Part shown: piece after piece, positions 9,253-19,845 of the stretch
Layout of the letters: every line of letters starts with the position of its first letter
Position numbering within the stretch: the first letter of the stretch is position 1
NCBI RefSeq assembly: GCF_024139115.2
Contig: NC_085141.1
Coordinates: forward strand, 135,717,822 to 135,781,821
Direction of reading: 5' to 3'
Length of the DNA: 64,000 nucleotides
DNA from: Armigeres subalbatus
Lineage: Eukaryota > Arthropoda > Insecta > Diptera > Culicidae
The notes under the pieces: model-generated
Database searches by the model: none
The model's input: the letters and a program-made list of their open reading frames with translations, nothing else
What the model was told of the DNA's origin: nothing
Position numbers and translations under genes: made by a program

Positions 9253-10608
9253 GAAGTTAATGTGCTTTTCGAAAAACGGTCTTCACGTCTCTCAATTTGA
9301 GGCTTTCGAAATTTTAGATTCTAGATTTTTGTTCAGAAGCATATTTTAAACATTTCATTCAACATTTTGTCTCGATCAAATTTATTACAATAAGATTTTC
9401 AAAATTGTCTATTCGACGTCCTTTTGATACTTTGTCCAACAGCCCTTTGCTGGTTGGGATGGGCAGGATTCAAACGTCTTTGATTTACCGATTAACAATA
9501 CAAAGTTTTAGAATAAAAAATATGCAATTATCAAAACAGTACCAATTTTGTTTTTTTTTTAACTGTTTACATCCGCCATTACGAATTCTTATCCGAGGTA
9601 CCCCGTGGGGTCAGCGAAGGTACGAAGGTACAGCGAAAGCAATGGAATTATAATAAACAATAGGCCGTGCAAATAAAAAAATAAGTTGCAGTTTACTATA
9701 TGTCTGATAGTAAACGAACGCTATTTGTGGAATATGTGCGTATTACCAATACCAACTAACAATAATTGAATAAAATAAATATTATATAAATATTACTACT
9801 AGCTTTTTACTTGTAATTAGGTAATTGAAAAAAAAATGATCAGTTATCCGAATAGAGGAAAACTTAGCAAATAAAATGTTATGCAAATATTTTCATAAAA
9901 ATGCTAAAGAAATGTTTTTAAAAGAACTTTTTACATTGGCCAAAGATTCATATGCATCAGTTATACTCAAGATGCAAATCAAGTTATAGATAACAACAAA
10001 ATTATTATCAGTTTAAGGTTAGATTTATTTTATGTTGAAAAACTTCTTCTATCATGCAGAATAGACATATATTTTGCTACAATCTGAACATCCTCTAACG
10101 TCCATTTTTTTGTTCTCACTTAAAGCTCTTTGAACCTATTTCCGCTTTGCACAACGAAAACATACAATTAGTAATTCTATCAATTTCAAAGTTAAAAAAA
10201 TGTTTTAAACTAAATTAATAGGGGTCTCATATCCAAATCAGCATCGTCTTGACAATCTATGGAAATGGTAATTTGCGTGGAAAAAACATTTGGATCAAAT
10301 CCACGTTTAACTATCTATTCGTAATGAATTAAAATATACAAAAACCTCCGTTTCTCCGTTTCTTTCCCTAGATGGATACTGTTCCTTTTCTTCATCTCAT
10401 AGCTCAAAATCTCAAAACCCGTGATGATTCAAATCAAGAGTGAGTTTAAATATACCGAACTCATCTTCCAAAAAACAAAAAAAACATGTCTGAGTTGAAT
10501 CATTATTGCAGGATTTTTTGTTGTCCATTGGTGAAAACAGTGAATTGGCGATCATCACATAGAGCAATGTTGCATAAAAAGTTGCCGTCGATGAGTATTA
10601 AAAGCTTT
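9253..10608. other. Gene-poor AT-rich DNA
   Basis: The only recognisable piece is 9565-9630. It holds ccgccattac and a gaggtaccccgtgggg-like block, resembling the inner part of the hAT elements at 40366, 48151 and 62026. The rest shows homopolymer-rich AT DNA without domains. Confidence 0.35.
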
Positions 10609-10613
10609 TAGGT

Positions 10614-10668
10614 CCCGAGACGAGTCAGCCTAGGGCTGAAAGTCTCGCAAAATAAGCAAACAAGATAT
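10614..10668 (+). mobile_element. Very short LINE 3' tail insertion
   Basis: The sequence gacgagtcagcctagggctg followed by an A-rich end is a 3' tail I recognise from mosquito LINE copies. Similar tails are near 39775 and 49828. It is bordered by AAAGCTTTT on both sides (within 10602-10610 and after the A-run near 10675). This suggests a severely 5'-truncated insertion with a target duplication. Confidence 0.55.
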
Positions 10669-10679
10669 AAAAAAAAGCT

Positions 10680-11480
10680 TTTTGATTTTTCGGCAATTGA
10701 GGAAAAGGATGTTATTTAGCATGAAAAACTCAATCACTATGATTTCCTTTAATATCGCAAGCGAGTTTACTCGTTCGTTAGTGCTCACTTATTGAAATTT
10801 GAGAATGAATGTATCAAAACTGCATAGCTCCCGTACTCATCCTATCAAAAGCAGAGAAATTTGGATGAGAACATTTCTCTTATATGTTTTAATATATTGA
10901 TATATTATGATAGTGAATAAAAATAATAGTATTCATCAAACACTAAGCACCTAGTTGATAAATATAAATGAAATTTGAATGTTTCACTAAAAAAAGTTTT
11001 GATATTATATTAAATTCGAAACGCATCCAATATGTGTTTTAGATTACGTTCGCTTGATGTTGTAGCAAAGCAATGCTTCATTAGCCCACGTTCAGATAAA
11101 CTGGCGAACTCCATCTCAGCACATTTATGCACTGCAGTTCTTTTTCAGAATCACTTATTGAACTAAATATAATATTCCACTAATTTCACTGTCTTTGCCA
11201 GTTTGTTATCAACGCTTGTTTTCCTGGCACTAGTAACCTTCTTTTGATAAGAGTCTTTACTGTTTGTATTTTCCACCACACTAAACTTCCGTTTTCTATA
11301 TCACTTACGAAGGACTTCATCTTGACGGTTGATTTGGGAGTTTTCAAACAGATAGACTGTAAACTGCACTTCTGCACTGAAGGGTTGCAACGACTGTTTT
11401 GATACCGTTGCTGGAAAAGCCCATTACTTTTATAGTCGAAACATTTAGACGCTGCTAATCTACTCAGCGACGACAATTCC
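10680..11480. other. Gene-poor AT-rich DNA
   Basis: No domain, repeat or RNA gene is recognised. A 99-codon minus-strand frame (11485-11186) has no known motif and is unsupported. Confidence 0.3.
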
Positions 11481-11484
11481 ATCA

Positions 11485-12092
11485 ACCAGCCGGCTTATTA
11501 TCGTGCTGCTCTCACCCTCTCGCTCTCGCAGCGTGGAAATCTGCTCGAAAGCCAAAAGCGCGCCAAAACCATTCGAAAACTGCACACTGCGTTTGAGCCG
11601 CGTGGCGGCGATTCAAGCGAGTGCATCCAGCACAGAAGTGCATTCAGTCAGGCTAAGCCCCCAAGCAAAAGGTAAAGGTGGGCGCCCCGACACAGACGCA
11701 GAGCAGGGTGACAGAGGAAGAAGAAATTATCGCGATGCAAAACACCGCCGCACCCTCCGGTCTTAGTAGACGCAGCTGAGCTGGTCCCTCAAGAGCGCTT
11801 TGTGAGGTCCAACACGGTGGCGGTGTGGTCGAGAAGGGGAGGTTTTCCACGAGCGCGCACTCTCAGCCTCAGTCGCAGTCGCCGTCAACGTGCTGACACG
11901 AGCGGTGCATCGCCAGTTGGAGTAGGGTAATAGGCATCTAGACCACAAGTCAGCAGAGCTTCGTCGGTACGATTCTAGCTTTTCTCTGCAGTCCGACTGT
12001 GTTGGAGATCGAACATAGTACACAGAAGCATGTGCTGAGAACGAGGCAAACATAATTCATAATGCTGTTACGATAGCGGACTGGGCGTCAAA
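11485..12092 (+). promoter_or_regulatory. GC-richer unique island: candidate promoter and 5' UTR
   Basis: This stretch is clearly richer in G+C and CpG than the flanks and contains no recognised repeat. Initiator-like TCAGT words occur at about 11646 and 11871. A short upstream reading frame (ATG CTG TTA CGA TAG) starts at 12062. It leads directly into the candidate coding exon at 12093. I infer a host promoter with a long 5' UTR. A conserved enhancer is the main alternative. Confidence 0.4.
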
Positions 12093-12189
12093 ATGTTCTG
12101 TTTTCGGCTTAGAAAGATATTTACGACTGCATTTGGCGTTGTTTGCGTTCTCCACCCGTGGGATTTTTATCGCGAGATGGTTCGTGCAA
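12093..12189 (+). CDS. Candidate first coding exon of a host secreted or membrane protein
   Basis: The ATG sits in a strong insect start context (TCAAAATG), and an in-frame TAA lies 11 codons upstream at 12060. The exon encodes 32 residues plus one base, beginning MFCFRLRKIFTTAFGVVCVL and continuing HPWDFYREMVRA. Basic residues are followed by a 12-residue hydrophobic stretch, as in a signal peptide or a short signal anchor (type II membrane enzymes start this way). It ends at a perfect splice donor, GCAA|GTAAGT at 12190. Reading on without splicing meets a stop 11 codons later. No further exon is found in the window, so the intron would have to be long, which is common in Aedes. I do not recognise the gene. 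Confidence 0.42.
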
Positions 12190-12195
12190 GTAAGT
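12190..12195 (+). promoter_or_regulatory. Splice donor of the candidate first exon
   Basis: The sequence CAA|GTAAGT matches the insect 5' splice-site consensus at every position. It truncates the signal-peptide frame in phase 1. Confidence 0.45.
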
Positions 12196-13148
12196 TTTTG
12201 CATGTCGAGGCTGTTGATTGATCTATGTATGCCAGTTATAATTTGGAGCTTGGCTTCAGCTAATTCAAGCACGCTAGAACAAAGCATTAATATGCATTAA
12301 GACAGTCATTTGGGAGTTAATATCAATTCAATTTAAAGTTCAAACATAGGGCACTTCACCTACGACAAACGCAAACTACAGACCACACCTATTTATATTG
12401 CAGACATCTTCTAAGGGATAGATCCTTTTCTTCTAAATCATATTTAACTGCACTGTGTTCCTGACTCGAACTTGGCCAGACTACAAACTTAGTGCTCTAA
12501 TAACCATTTCACATAATTGATTGAAAGCTTCCTGTAGCAGGCACTGCACATATATATCTTATGTAGCAAGCATGATGAATATTTGTAATTTTTCTCGTCT
12601 AAAATTGTGTATAAGTAATTTTGATAAGCTCTAAACGTCACAGACCAAAGATTGTTTGAATATTTGATGGATCATAGTGGCTCGAAAGTGAAAAACTCAC
12701 TTGCCGCGTTGAAAATCGCAATGTGACTGACTTGCAATTTCTTTTCATCTCAATGAGAGAAATAATCGAAAGTCAGTCACGTTCCGTCGAGCGAAGCTTA
12801 AATTTGTAAAAAAAAATATAATGCTTTAAAATCAAACATGGTGAAGCATACAATCTGAACATTTTGAAACTCTTGGATGCTTAAAGCCAACATCACAGAT
12901 TTTCGTGATATCGTGATGGTAGTCTGTTATAGGCATAATATAATGTCGATAATGTAGTATCGATATCAAAACTCAACAAGTATTTCCTTCCGCAACAATA
13001 TGAAAGTGTTTCATTTCCCGCTTAAAATTGAAGGAAAATTTATATGCTGCACACATTTGAAAGAAAACTTTTCCACAAAGTTTTACTAGTAACAAAGTTA
13101 TTCAAACTAATTATGTCAAAATTAAATTTGATATGATTTTTAAGAAAG
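12196..13148. other. AT-rich DNA, possibly intronic
   Basis: If the exon at 12093 is real, this is the start of its first intron. A palindromic word pair (gtgactgact and agtcagtcac) lies at 12722-12780. No gene is recognised. Confidence 0.3.
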
Positions 13149-13150
13149 TA

Positions 13151-14327
13151 GGGGACCAGGGAGCATTACGAACACCCGGGGCAGATTGGACACCCCCAAT
13201 ATTCTTGTTAATTCAATCATTTTTCTACTTTCAATGCAGCGAACTCTATAATCCTTTTATAAACAACTAATTCATAGCGTAGAAGTCATTGTTTTATCTT
13301 CTTAGTGCATAAATTTGACAAAAAAGTTAGAATGTCTTCCAAATGATTAAAAATTATAAGTTTCACCTCCCATAAAATAAGCTTTACTTTACCATAGAAG
13401 ATGATTTCTCAATTATTGGTCATCCTATAGCAAAATTCTGTTATTTACAGAGGTCTGGAGTGTATTTGTGACAAGTTTCCTTGATTTTTACAAAATTTCC
13501 AACAGTTTTTAAATATGTTCAGCTGTTGGGGTAAACTGAACACTCTATATGGGGGTAGAACTGACACCTTAAAAATTAAAAAAATAACCTCAAACCCGAA
13601 CTAGGCTTTCATATCAAAGTGTTTTGTATAGATTTGGCAATCTCGTTGGCAAGTTGATCGATACAACCCATTGGAAGGATTGGCTATGCCAGAAGGGTGG
13701 ATAATAGCATACATAGATTATGCAATGCTTAGAGGAGAGACGATTGGGAACGGGTCTTGCAATAAGTGTGAGGATCCATATAAAAAAATCATATGCTTCA
13801 TACAAAAAGTTCGACATACATGTATGAGGCCGGCTGAAAATGGCAAATTTTTGCGTTACGTAATCAATCTTCTTCTATTCATCATGGAATAGAAAACGAC
13901 CATATATGACCTCGCTTAAGAAGAGGGTTTCGGATGTTGATGATCCAAACAAAATTTTAGGTGTCTTATACAAAAACATGACAGGAAAGTGAACAATTGG
14001 GTAATATTTTTGGTGGATTATCCATAAAATAGGTTACGATGGCATATAATCACGAGTGAGATAATTTTCTTCATATTTTATAAGGGTGCCCATACTGCCC
14101 CATGGGGTGTCCAATCTGCCCTGCTGCTTTCCTGAGAGTAGTGAAAATTAACTATTACAAAATCGTCCTATTGATTGAAATTGCCTTATTTTCAATACGA
14201 TTCCAAACAGAACTGGTAGTTAAAGAGTAATAGTATCACGTATATGCTGAAAATCCGATTTATATTCAATTTAAATCACCTGATATTGATTAAAACCTTA
14301 GAGTGTCCATATTGTCCCTTGTTCCCC
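13151..14327. mobile_element. TA-flanked non-autonomous element P2 with 'GGGGCAGATTGGACACC' phrase
   Basis: The ends are GGGGACCAGGGAGCATTACG on the left and, reversed, GGGGAACAAGGGACAATATG on the right, each next to TA (13149-13150 and 14328-14329). The phrase GGGGCAGATTGGACACC occurs near the left end (13189). Degraded forms occur near 13528 and 13550. It is inverted near 14095-14120 (ggtgtccaatctgccc) and at the right end. There is no transposase. The architecture matches P1. Confidence 0.55.
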
Positions 14328-14407
14328 TATTCTTTTCGAAGCCTCAATAAAGAAGTAAAAGAAGTCGACCGAAATCTAACCTGACAACAGATTAAAGTGG
14401 ACTGGAC

Positions 14408-14748
14408 CAAGATGAATACTCGCTTAACTTTTCAAAAGGACCTAAGTAACATTTTTTTCATGAATTAATTTGAATAGCGCAATCAACAGAAAAACATGAA
14501 AGCTTTCGATTGCAGTACTCAAATTAATTCATGAAAAAAATGTTACTTAGGACCTTTTGAAAAGTTAAGCGAGAATACACCACTAGGTGTTCCAATCTGC
14601 CAAATTCACGATTCAGCCATCTTGGATTTTAGTATGGGAGAGCCAGCCGGTTTGTTTATGTTTTGCACCGAAAATGAATTTTTCACCCCCGCCTTCTTCT
14701 CGTCCACAAATTGGGCAGGTTGAAACACCTAGCTGTGTATTCATCTTG
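14408..14748. mobile_element. hAT-type MITE, copy B, interrupted
   Basis: It has the same ends as the copy at 3493-3669 and a different perfect 8 bp duplication, GACTGGAC (14400-14407 and 14749-14756). A 155 bp palindromic MITE sits 11 bp inside its left end. Removing it restores the sequence seen in copy A. Confidence 0.85.
14419..14573. mobile_element. Palindromic MITE, copy 2, nested in the hAT MITE
   Basis: The ends are CTCGCTTAAC / GTTAAGCGAG, flanked by AATA on both sides (14415-14418 and 14574-14577). The empty target gAATAcacc is visible in the sister hAT copy at 3499, which proves the 4 bp duplication. Confidence 0.92.
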
Positions 14749-14756
14749 GACTGGAC

Positions 14757-16652
14757 CAAGATTTTTTTATGTACAGGTTATCCGACTTTTAAATATCCCC
14801 ATGCTCGTTTATTTACGTTTTGCACTGAAAATTTATGTTTCCCCCCCGCGCTGGTTATTCCCATCTACTGACGGAAGGATTTTTAATCCAAGACGTTTTC
14901 TAAGTATTTTTAATCCAATATTGTCTAGAGGCTCAAGAATAAAGAATGTTTAGTGAATTTCCAGAAATTAAATTGTTTTGATGATTTTATGAGTTTCCTT
15001 AAAGTCATTGAATATTTTCAGGAAGTACGCAATGGTTTCTTTTAAAAATATTTATTGAATCTCAAAAGAGTGTTTGAAATTCTATATGAATTTCTGTAGA
15101 AAATAAAAATTGTTAAAATCTGCTAATAATTAATTACAAGCTTATAAAAAGCCTTAGTTATAAATTCTAGCAAGTTCAGATAAAATGTTGAAAATCCATT
15201 GTAAAACCAAAATCATCCCTAAGTCCACATATCTTGTACGAAATAAGACCCGGAACTTTAGAGCATTCTTGAACGGTCATAACCCGAGCAGCACAAGTCA
15301 GTCGAAAATGGTTGCAGCAACTTGATAGTGACTGAATCCGGTCACATATGAGTTGCAGCAACCTTTCCTACGTGTGCTGCTAGGGAAGATTTCTAAATAA
15401 TTCGTGGCGATCCTTATATTTTTTTTAGGATTTCTAAACGTTAATGATCATTTCTTGAAATCAGCGGCTTTGATTTTCTCTGATTCATGATAATAGTCTG
15501 CAGGATGTATATCATGCTTCTTAGGAATCCTGCTACGTCATTTCCGCTACTTGTCACTTTGTCCCACCCATGTTTTGGCACATAGCACATGTTTTGGGAA
15601 CAGGAGAACACTGCTGAGAATACAAATAGGAGTGATTTTATTGTAAATGATTCTTTTAGCTGGTCAATCTGTTGATAAAATCATTTGCTCACCGAGCAAA
15701 CTTGTTTGCGATTTTGAAGAATAGCATCGCGATTCATGTGAATAACATTCGGAAACAGGATGATTGCGCCTTATTCTCATCATTTAATTTTATTGGGTAA
15801 GTGGTAACAAACAACACGTAAATATATCAAAGCCCTGAAGTAAATCAGTTTGAAATCCAACTAATTATCTGGGTGAGAAAATAGAATGATTTCACAATAG
15901 TAAATTTGTTGTCTATTAAGTAAAATGGGAAATAAACATCACCTTAAAAAAACTTTATTATCATAAACCATGCATGCAAGTTTCAACACGTTATATTGGA
16001 AATTATTGATGCAAAAGTGAAACGATGGATAGCATACTAGGTGCAACGTTGTATATTCCTCTATGCATCAATCTTCATTCATCTTCAAATTCAATCTAAC
16101 TTCCAACCACAACATAAACTTAAATTCCAAATGTTTACACAATTTTCTACGGCATTTTTCTTTTGAAATGATTTGCTTTTTTTTCGAGAGGTTTTTTAAA
16201 GGGTGTTCTGAGCACATGTATTGAACAAATATGAACAATATGTACCTATGACATTTTACAAAAGGAATATACTTTTACTCGATGTGACTAACTTGCGGTT
16301 ACTTTTCCATATGGGACAATTTGACTTGGTATTTTTTCCACTTTTCTGGAACAAACATCTCGCATAGAATAGCATAACTCATAGTACATGTGAAAATAAA
16401 GTGAAAAATGATAATTACTTAAAACTGCCAAAAACTCGGATGTAGGTACTCGACTTGCAGTTAGCGGCAGTATATCAGGAAGGCAGCTTCAGAGTCATTT
16501 TTAATATTTTATTTTGAGGCATTTTAGCTTCTTCCTGAATTTCTGCAACCAGTCTACACGCACAGCATACAAAATGGCTTGTCTAAACATTTATCTATGA
16601 ATGAAAAAAAAATGTGCTTAAGACAAAGTTTTTATTGTCTTCGTATAAGTGA
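14757..16652. other. AT-rich DNA with few recognisable pieces
   Basis: From 14800 to 14880 there is a diverged echo of the hAT MITE interior. A small possible MITE is listed separately at 15283. The rest shows no coding or RNA signal. Confidence 0.3.
15283..15385. mobile_element. Possible small MITE (CCCGAGCAGCACA / TGTGCTGCTAGGG ends)
   Basis: About 103 bp with matching inverted ends and two internal copies of gttgcagcaac. No clear target duplication was found, so the call is tentative. Confidence 0.4.
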
Positions 16653-16708
16653 CTATAGACCGTTCCGATAATTATAAATATGTAGTAAGAAATAGTCAGC
16701 AATTGGAA

Positions 16709-17079
16709 TCCCGAGCAAAGCTTGAGAGCAAAACGATAACTCGTTTTGATGTTGAGAAATCGCCGAATATGATTACTTAATTTGATATCTTTTTGGTCGT
16801 TTTAACGGTTTAAATAATAAAATCTGTAGCAGAAAAATCTTACTGTGACATCAAATCGAAAACTATTCCTGTTATCGATGAGAGCAAATCGAAAATTAAA
16901 TTTGATATTGGTTCCGATAACAAAATAAGTACACAGTTTGATGTCCGATCATACAATTTAGAAATCTACAGCAAAATGAGATCAAAATATGTAATCAATC
17001 ATGATGATTCATATTTGAAGACAAGTTATGATTTGTGTTTTCTATATGCTCTCATTATGTTTTAAGACTTTGCTCGGGA
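16709..17079. mobile_element. MITE with TCCCGAGCAAAG ends
   Basis: The inverted ends tcccgagcaaag and ctttgctcggga enclose about 370 bp of AT-rich DNA with recurring 'tttgat' words. No certain target duplication is seen. It lies inside the 2 kb element. Confidence 0.5.
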
Positions 17080-17406
17080 TGGCGCTTGATATTTCATGAA
17101 AATGTCGATTCCTCTTATAGATTACATTTTAACGTTTTTTCTTGTTGAAAATTAAGAAAATGTGAAGGTTCGATTCACAAAAAAAAAATGTTTTGCCTAA
17201 ATGGGTTATTTTTGGAACATGTTTTTTGGAAAATTACCTACCTAGAGAAAAACGTAATCAATACAAACTTCAATACAGATACGTAAAAATGTCTGTCTTG
17301 TCGCATTAACGACAAGATCTTGTTAAAAAATGATTTCAAGGACCTAAAAATTCCGAAAAACATTAAACATTATTCTGAAAATGGAATAATACTCATGAGT
17401 ACAGCT

Positions 17407-17732
17407 AGAGCTCATTCACAAATTACATAACGCCTCAAGGGGTGGGTACACAATACTGCGTTTCAAAATATAACGGTTTGTCTATGGGAGGGTGGGTTTC
17501 GTTAGTTCTGTTACGGGTAACGTTTATGATAATAAAGTAATTACTAATTAAATTCAAATTTGACAGTATTATAATGCACTATGAAGAAATATTTTTTTGT
17601 GAAATTTTAGTAAGACGTTATGCGTCACAGATTAGGATGAGAAGGTATAACAACAAACAAAGTCACAAAACAAGTCACAGAGGGCTGAGTGTGGGTTCAA
17701 ATCTGTGTTTTTTAGCTTTATGTAATTTGCGA
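17407..17732. mobile_element. MITE-like repeat with GCTCATTCRCAAATTACATAA ends
   Basis: The left gagctcattcacaaattac and the right gtaatttgcgaatgagccc are inverted copies, with CTA possibly duplicated on both sides. Related partial sequences lie near 1330 and 5085. A 3 bp duplication and such ends would fit PIF/Harbinger-type MITEs, but this is inference. Confidence 0.45.
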
Positions 17733-17958
17733 ATGAGCCCCTATGGCTTTAGAATTAGACGATTTTCAGGTACAGTGTATCTTGGAGGGGCAAAAATTTT
17801 ACAAAAGCGAGATGAAGGGGGTTAAAATCGCCATTTTTTGTGTGACGTACTTTATGGATCTCCCCTAAAGACACAGACCAGATTTCTCCAAAAAGTAAAA
17901 AACTGCACCCAAAACACAAATCTGACAATTATTGTATAAAATCTGGGCATATACAATT

Positions 17959-18112
17959 CTCGCATAACTTTTCAAAAGGACCTAAGTAACATTTTTTTCA
18001 TGAATTAATTTGAGTACTGCAATCAACAGAACAACATGAAAGCTATTGATTGCGGTATTTAAATTGATTCATGAAAAAATGTTACTTAGGTCCTTTTGAA
18101 AAGTTAAGCGAG
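17959..18112. mobile_element. Palindromic MITE, copy 3
   Basis: This 154 bp copy begins CTCGCATAAC, and its right end is GTTAAGCGAG. It is flanked by AATT on both sides (17955-17958 and 18113-18116). It split an older inverted pair, tgggcatatacaatt / aattgtatatgccca, which now lies at 17945 and 18202. Confidence 0.88.
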
Positions 18113-18911
18113 AATTATGTAAGCTTTTTATACAAATATTGTATTAAAATAATACAAATCTGTATTATTTTAATACAACAATTGTATTAGATCTTCCGAA
18201 ATTGTATATGCCCAATTATTATACAGTTTCTGTAAGGTTTTTATGCAGAACTATATTAAAATCTGCCATCCGCTGGTTGGGTGGGTTGCATTAGTAAAAA
18301 TGAAATCTAGAAATAATTTTTATTGTTTTTTGAGGCTATTCGCCATTAGTTTGAAATTGTTCTTATTATCGTCCGATTGCAATTATTTAAATTTCAAAAT
18401 CCATAATGCTTGTTAAATGAGTGCCAAAAACAGATCGTATGGAGTAAGTAGAAATATTTAATAAAAAATTTTAAGTAATAGCTGAAAAACATGTGCAAAA
18501 TCCTCAAAACAATGGGAAGTAAAAAAATCATAGAACATGACAAATGACATTCTCGAATACTCGATGCTAAATGAAAGTAAATAAAACATTGGGCCATATG
18601 TAACCATAAAATATTACATTATTTGAAAAAGATTGTTCAATAAACAAAGTGTATTTATTATTATCGGAACGGTCTATAGACACCTTCAATGTGATTTTTG
18701 AGACATTTTTAGACGGATCAGTAGCTGAAGAACATTGTCAATAATAAAGGAGTTGAATTAAATTTCTCATTTAGAAATTGCAATGCCTCTTGTTGAAGTA
18801 AGTTGGATTTGTCGAAGTTACGAGAGCGTTGCCAATAACACATTTAGTATCCAGAGAAAGAAATGAAACCTTTAAAGTTCCTGCAGGTGAACCTCTATCA
18901 TGCAAAAGCTA

Positions 18912-19045
18912 TACCAACATTTGAAAAGGGCGTAACAGCCAAAATTTATTCCTTCTGATTCTTTGTCCGCATATATAGATTTATATGTAGACGAAGAATA
19001 AGAAGAAATAAATTTTGGCTGTTACGCCCTTTTCAAATGTTGGTC
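18912..19045. mobile_element. Palindromic TA-flanked MITE (ACCAACATTTGAAAAGGGCG)
   Basis: The ends are ACCAACATTTGAAAAGGGCG and its reverse complement, with arms of about 37 bp and TA on both sides. This is probably a Tc1/mariner-type MITE. It lies just upstream of the Loa-like LINE relic. Confidence 0.7.
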
Positions 19046-19124
19046 TAGAAAGGAGCTTCGGCTGTTATGAGTAGGAGATTTAAAAAGAAGGAATTTGGCG
19101 TGGCACTAATGGTCTAATAAAGGG

Positions 19125-19700
19125 AAAATAAATGGTATAGACATACAGAACTGTAAGTTGTTTTATGATGAAAAACAAAGTTCGCCAAGAACTGCTATTT
19201 TAGTCGATAAAACATTGAATTGTTACCCCATTACAAGCTTTTTAAAACGGGACATGGTTGCGATCATGGTTGAGATGTCAACCACCAATGGGAAAAACTG
19301 AGGTTGCTGTAGCTTCGGCCTATTTTCCGGGTGATAATCCTGAGGCCCCTCCTCCTGAGGTCGAACCATTTGTCCAATACTGTGAGAGAATAACAAGTCA
19401 TTCATCATTGGCTGTGATGATAAAACACATCATATCGTGTGGGAGAGTACGGATATCAACAGTAGAGGTTAATGCTTAAATACTAGAATATCTCTCATCC
19501 ATTATTGGATTGTTTATATTTGCAATAGTGGAAATAAACCAACATTTTCTAATGCAATTAGTGAAGAAGTCTTAGATCTGACATTGTGCAACGGTGCGAT
19601 TTATGAATTAATTACAAATTGGCATGTCTCTAAGGTAACATCATTGTCAGATCATAGACATATTGTGTTTGGGGCAGCAACATTTAAATTCAGACCCATT
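19125..19700 (+). pseudogene. Loa-like LINE: degraded AP-endonuclease region
   Basis: Across shifting frames I read AILVDKTLNCYPITSF, VASAYFPGDNPEAPPPEVE, then a STDIN block, LDLTLCNGAI, NWHVSKV and LSDHRHIVF. This is the order of the C-terminal half of a LINE apurinic endonuclease, ending in the conserved SDHR histidine motif. The enzyme nicks target DNA to prime reverse transcription. Several stops and frameshifts break it (for example near 19480). The 5' end of the element is missing. Confidence 0.65.
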
Positions 19701-19845
19701 TACAAAAGGTGGAAAGATTGATTTAGTTCAAGAACTGGAATATTTTTCCCAAAAGGTAAATGATAAGATTTGAACTGCTTTCTACAATAGTTGTCCTACT
19801 AAACAGTCGTCCTCTAACAGGAACGTTCCGTGGTGGAACTCAAAA

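Larger units (their letters stand above)
16656..18676. mobile_element. 2 kb TA-flanked inverted-repeat element, non-coding
   Basis: The left end TAGACCGTTCCGATAATTAT and the right end, reversed, TAGACCGTTCCGATAATAAT match over about 25 bp with one difference. TA dinucleotides adjoin both ends (16654-16655 and 18677-18678), as in Tc1/mariner-type insertions. The interior holds at least three smaller inverted-repeat units and no transposase. It may be one non-autonomous element that collected insertions. Confidence 0.65.

Noticed and set aside
11186..11485. 99-codon minus-strand frame beside the GC island
   Set aside because: There is no domain or promoter evidence, and the composition is like the AT-rich flank.
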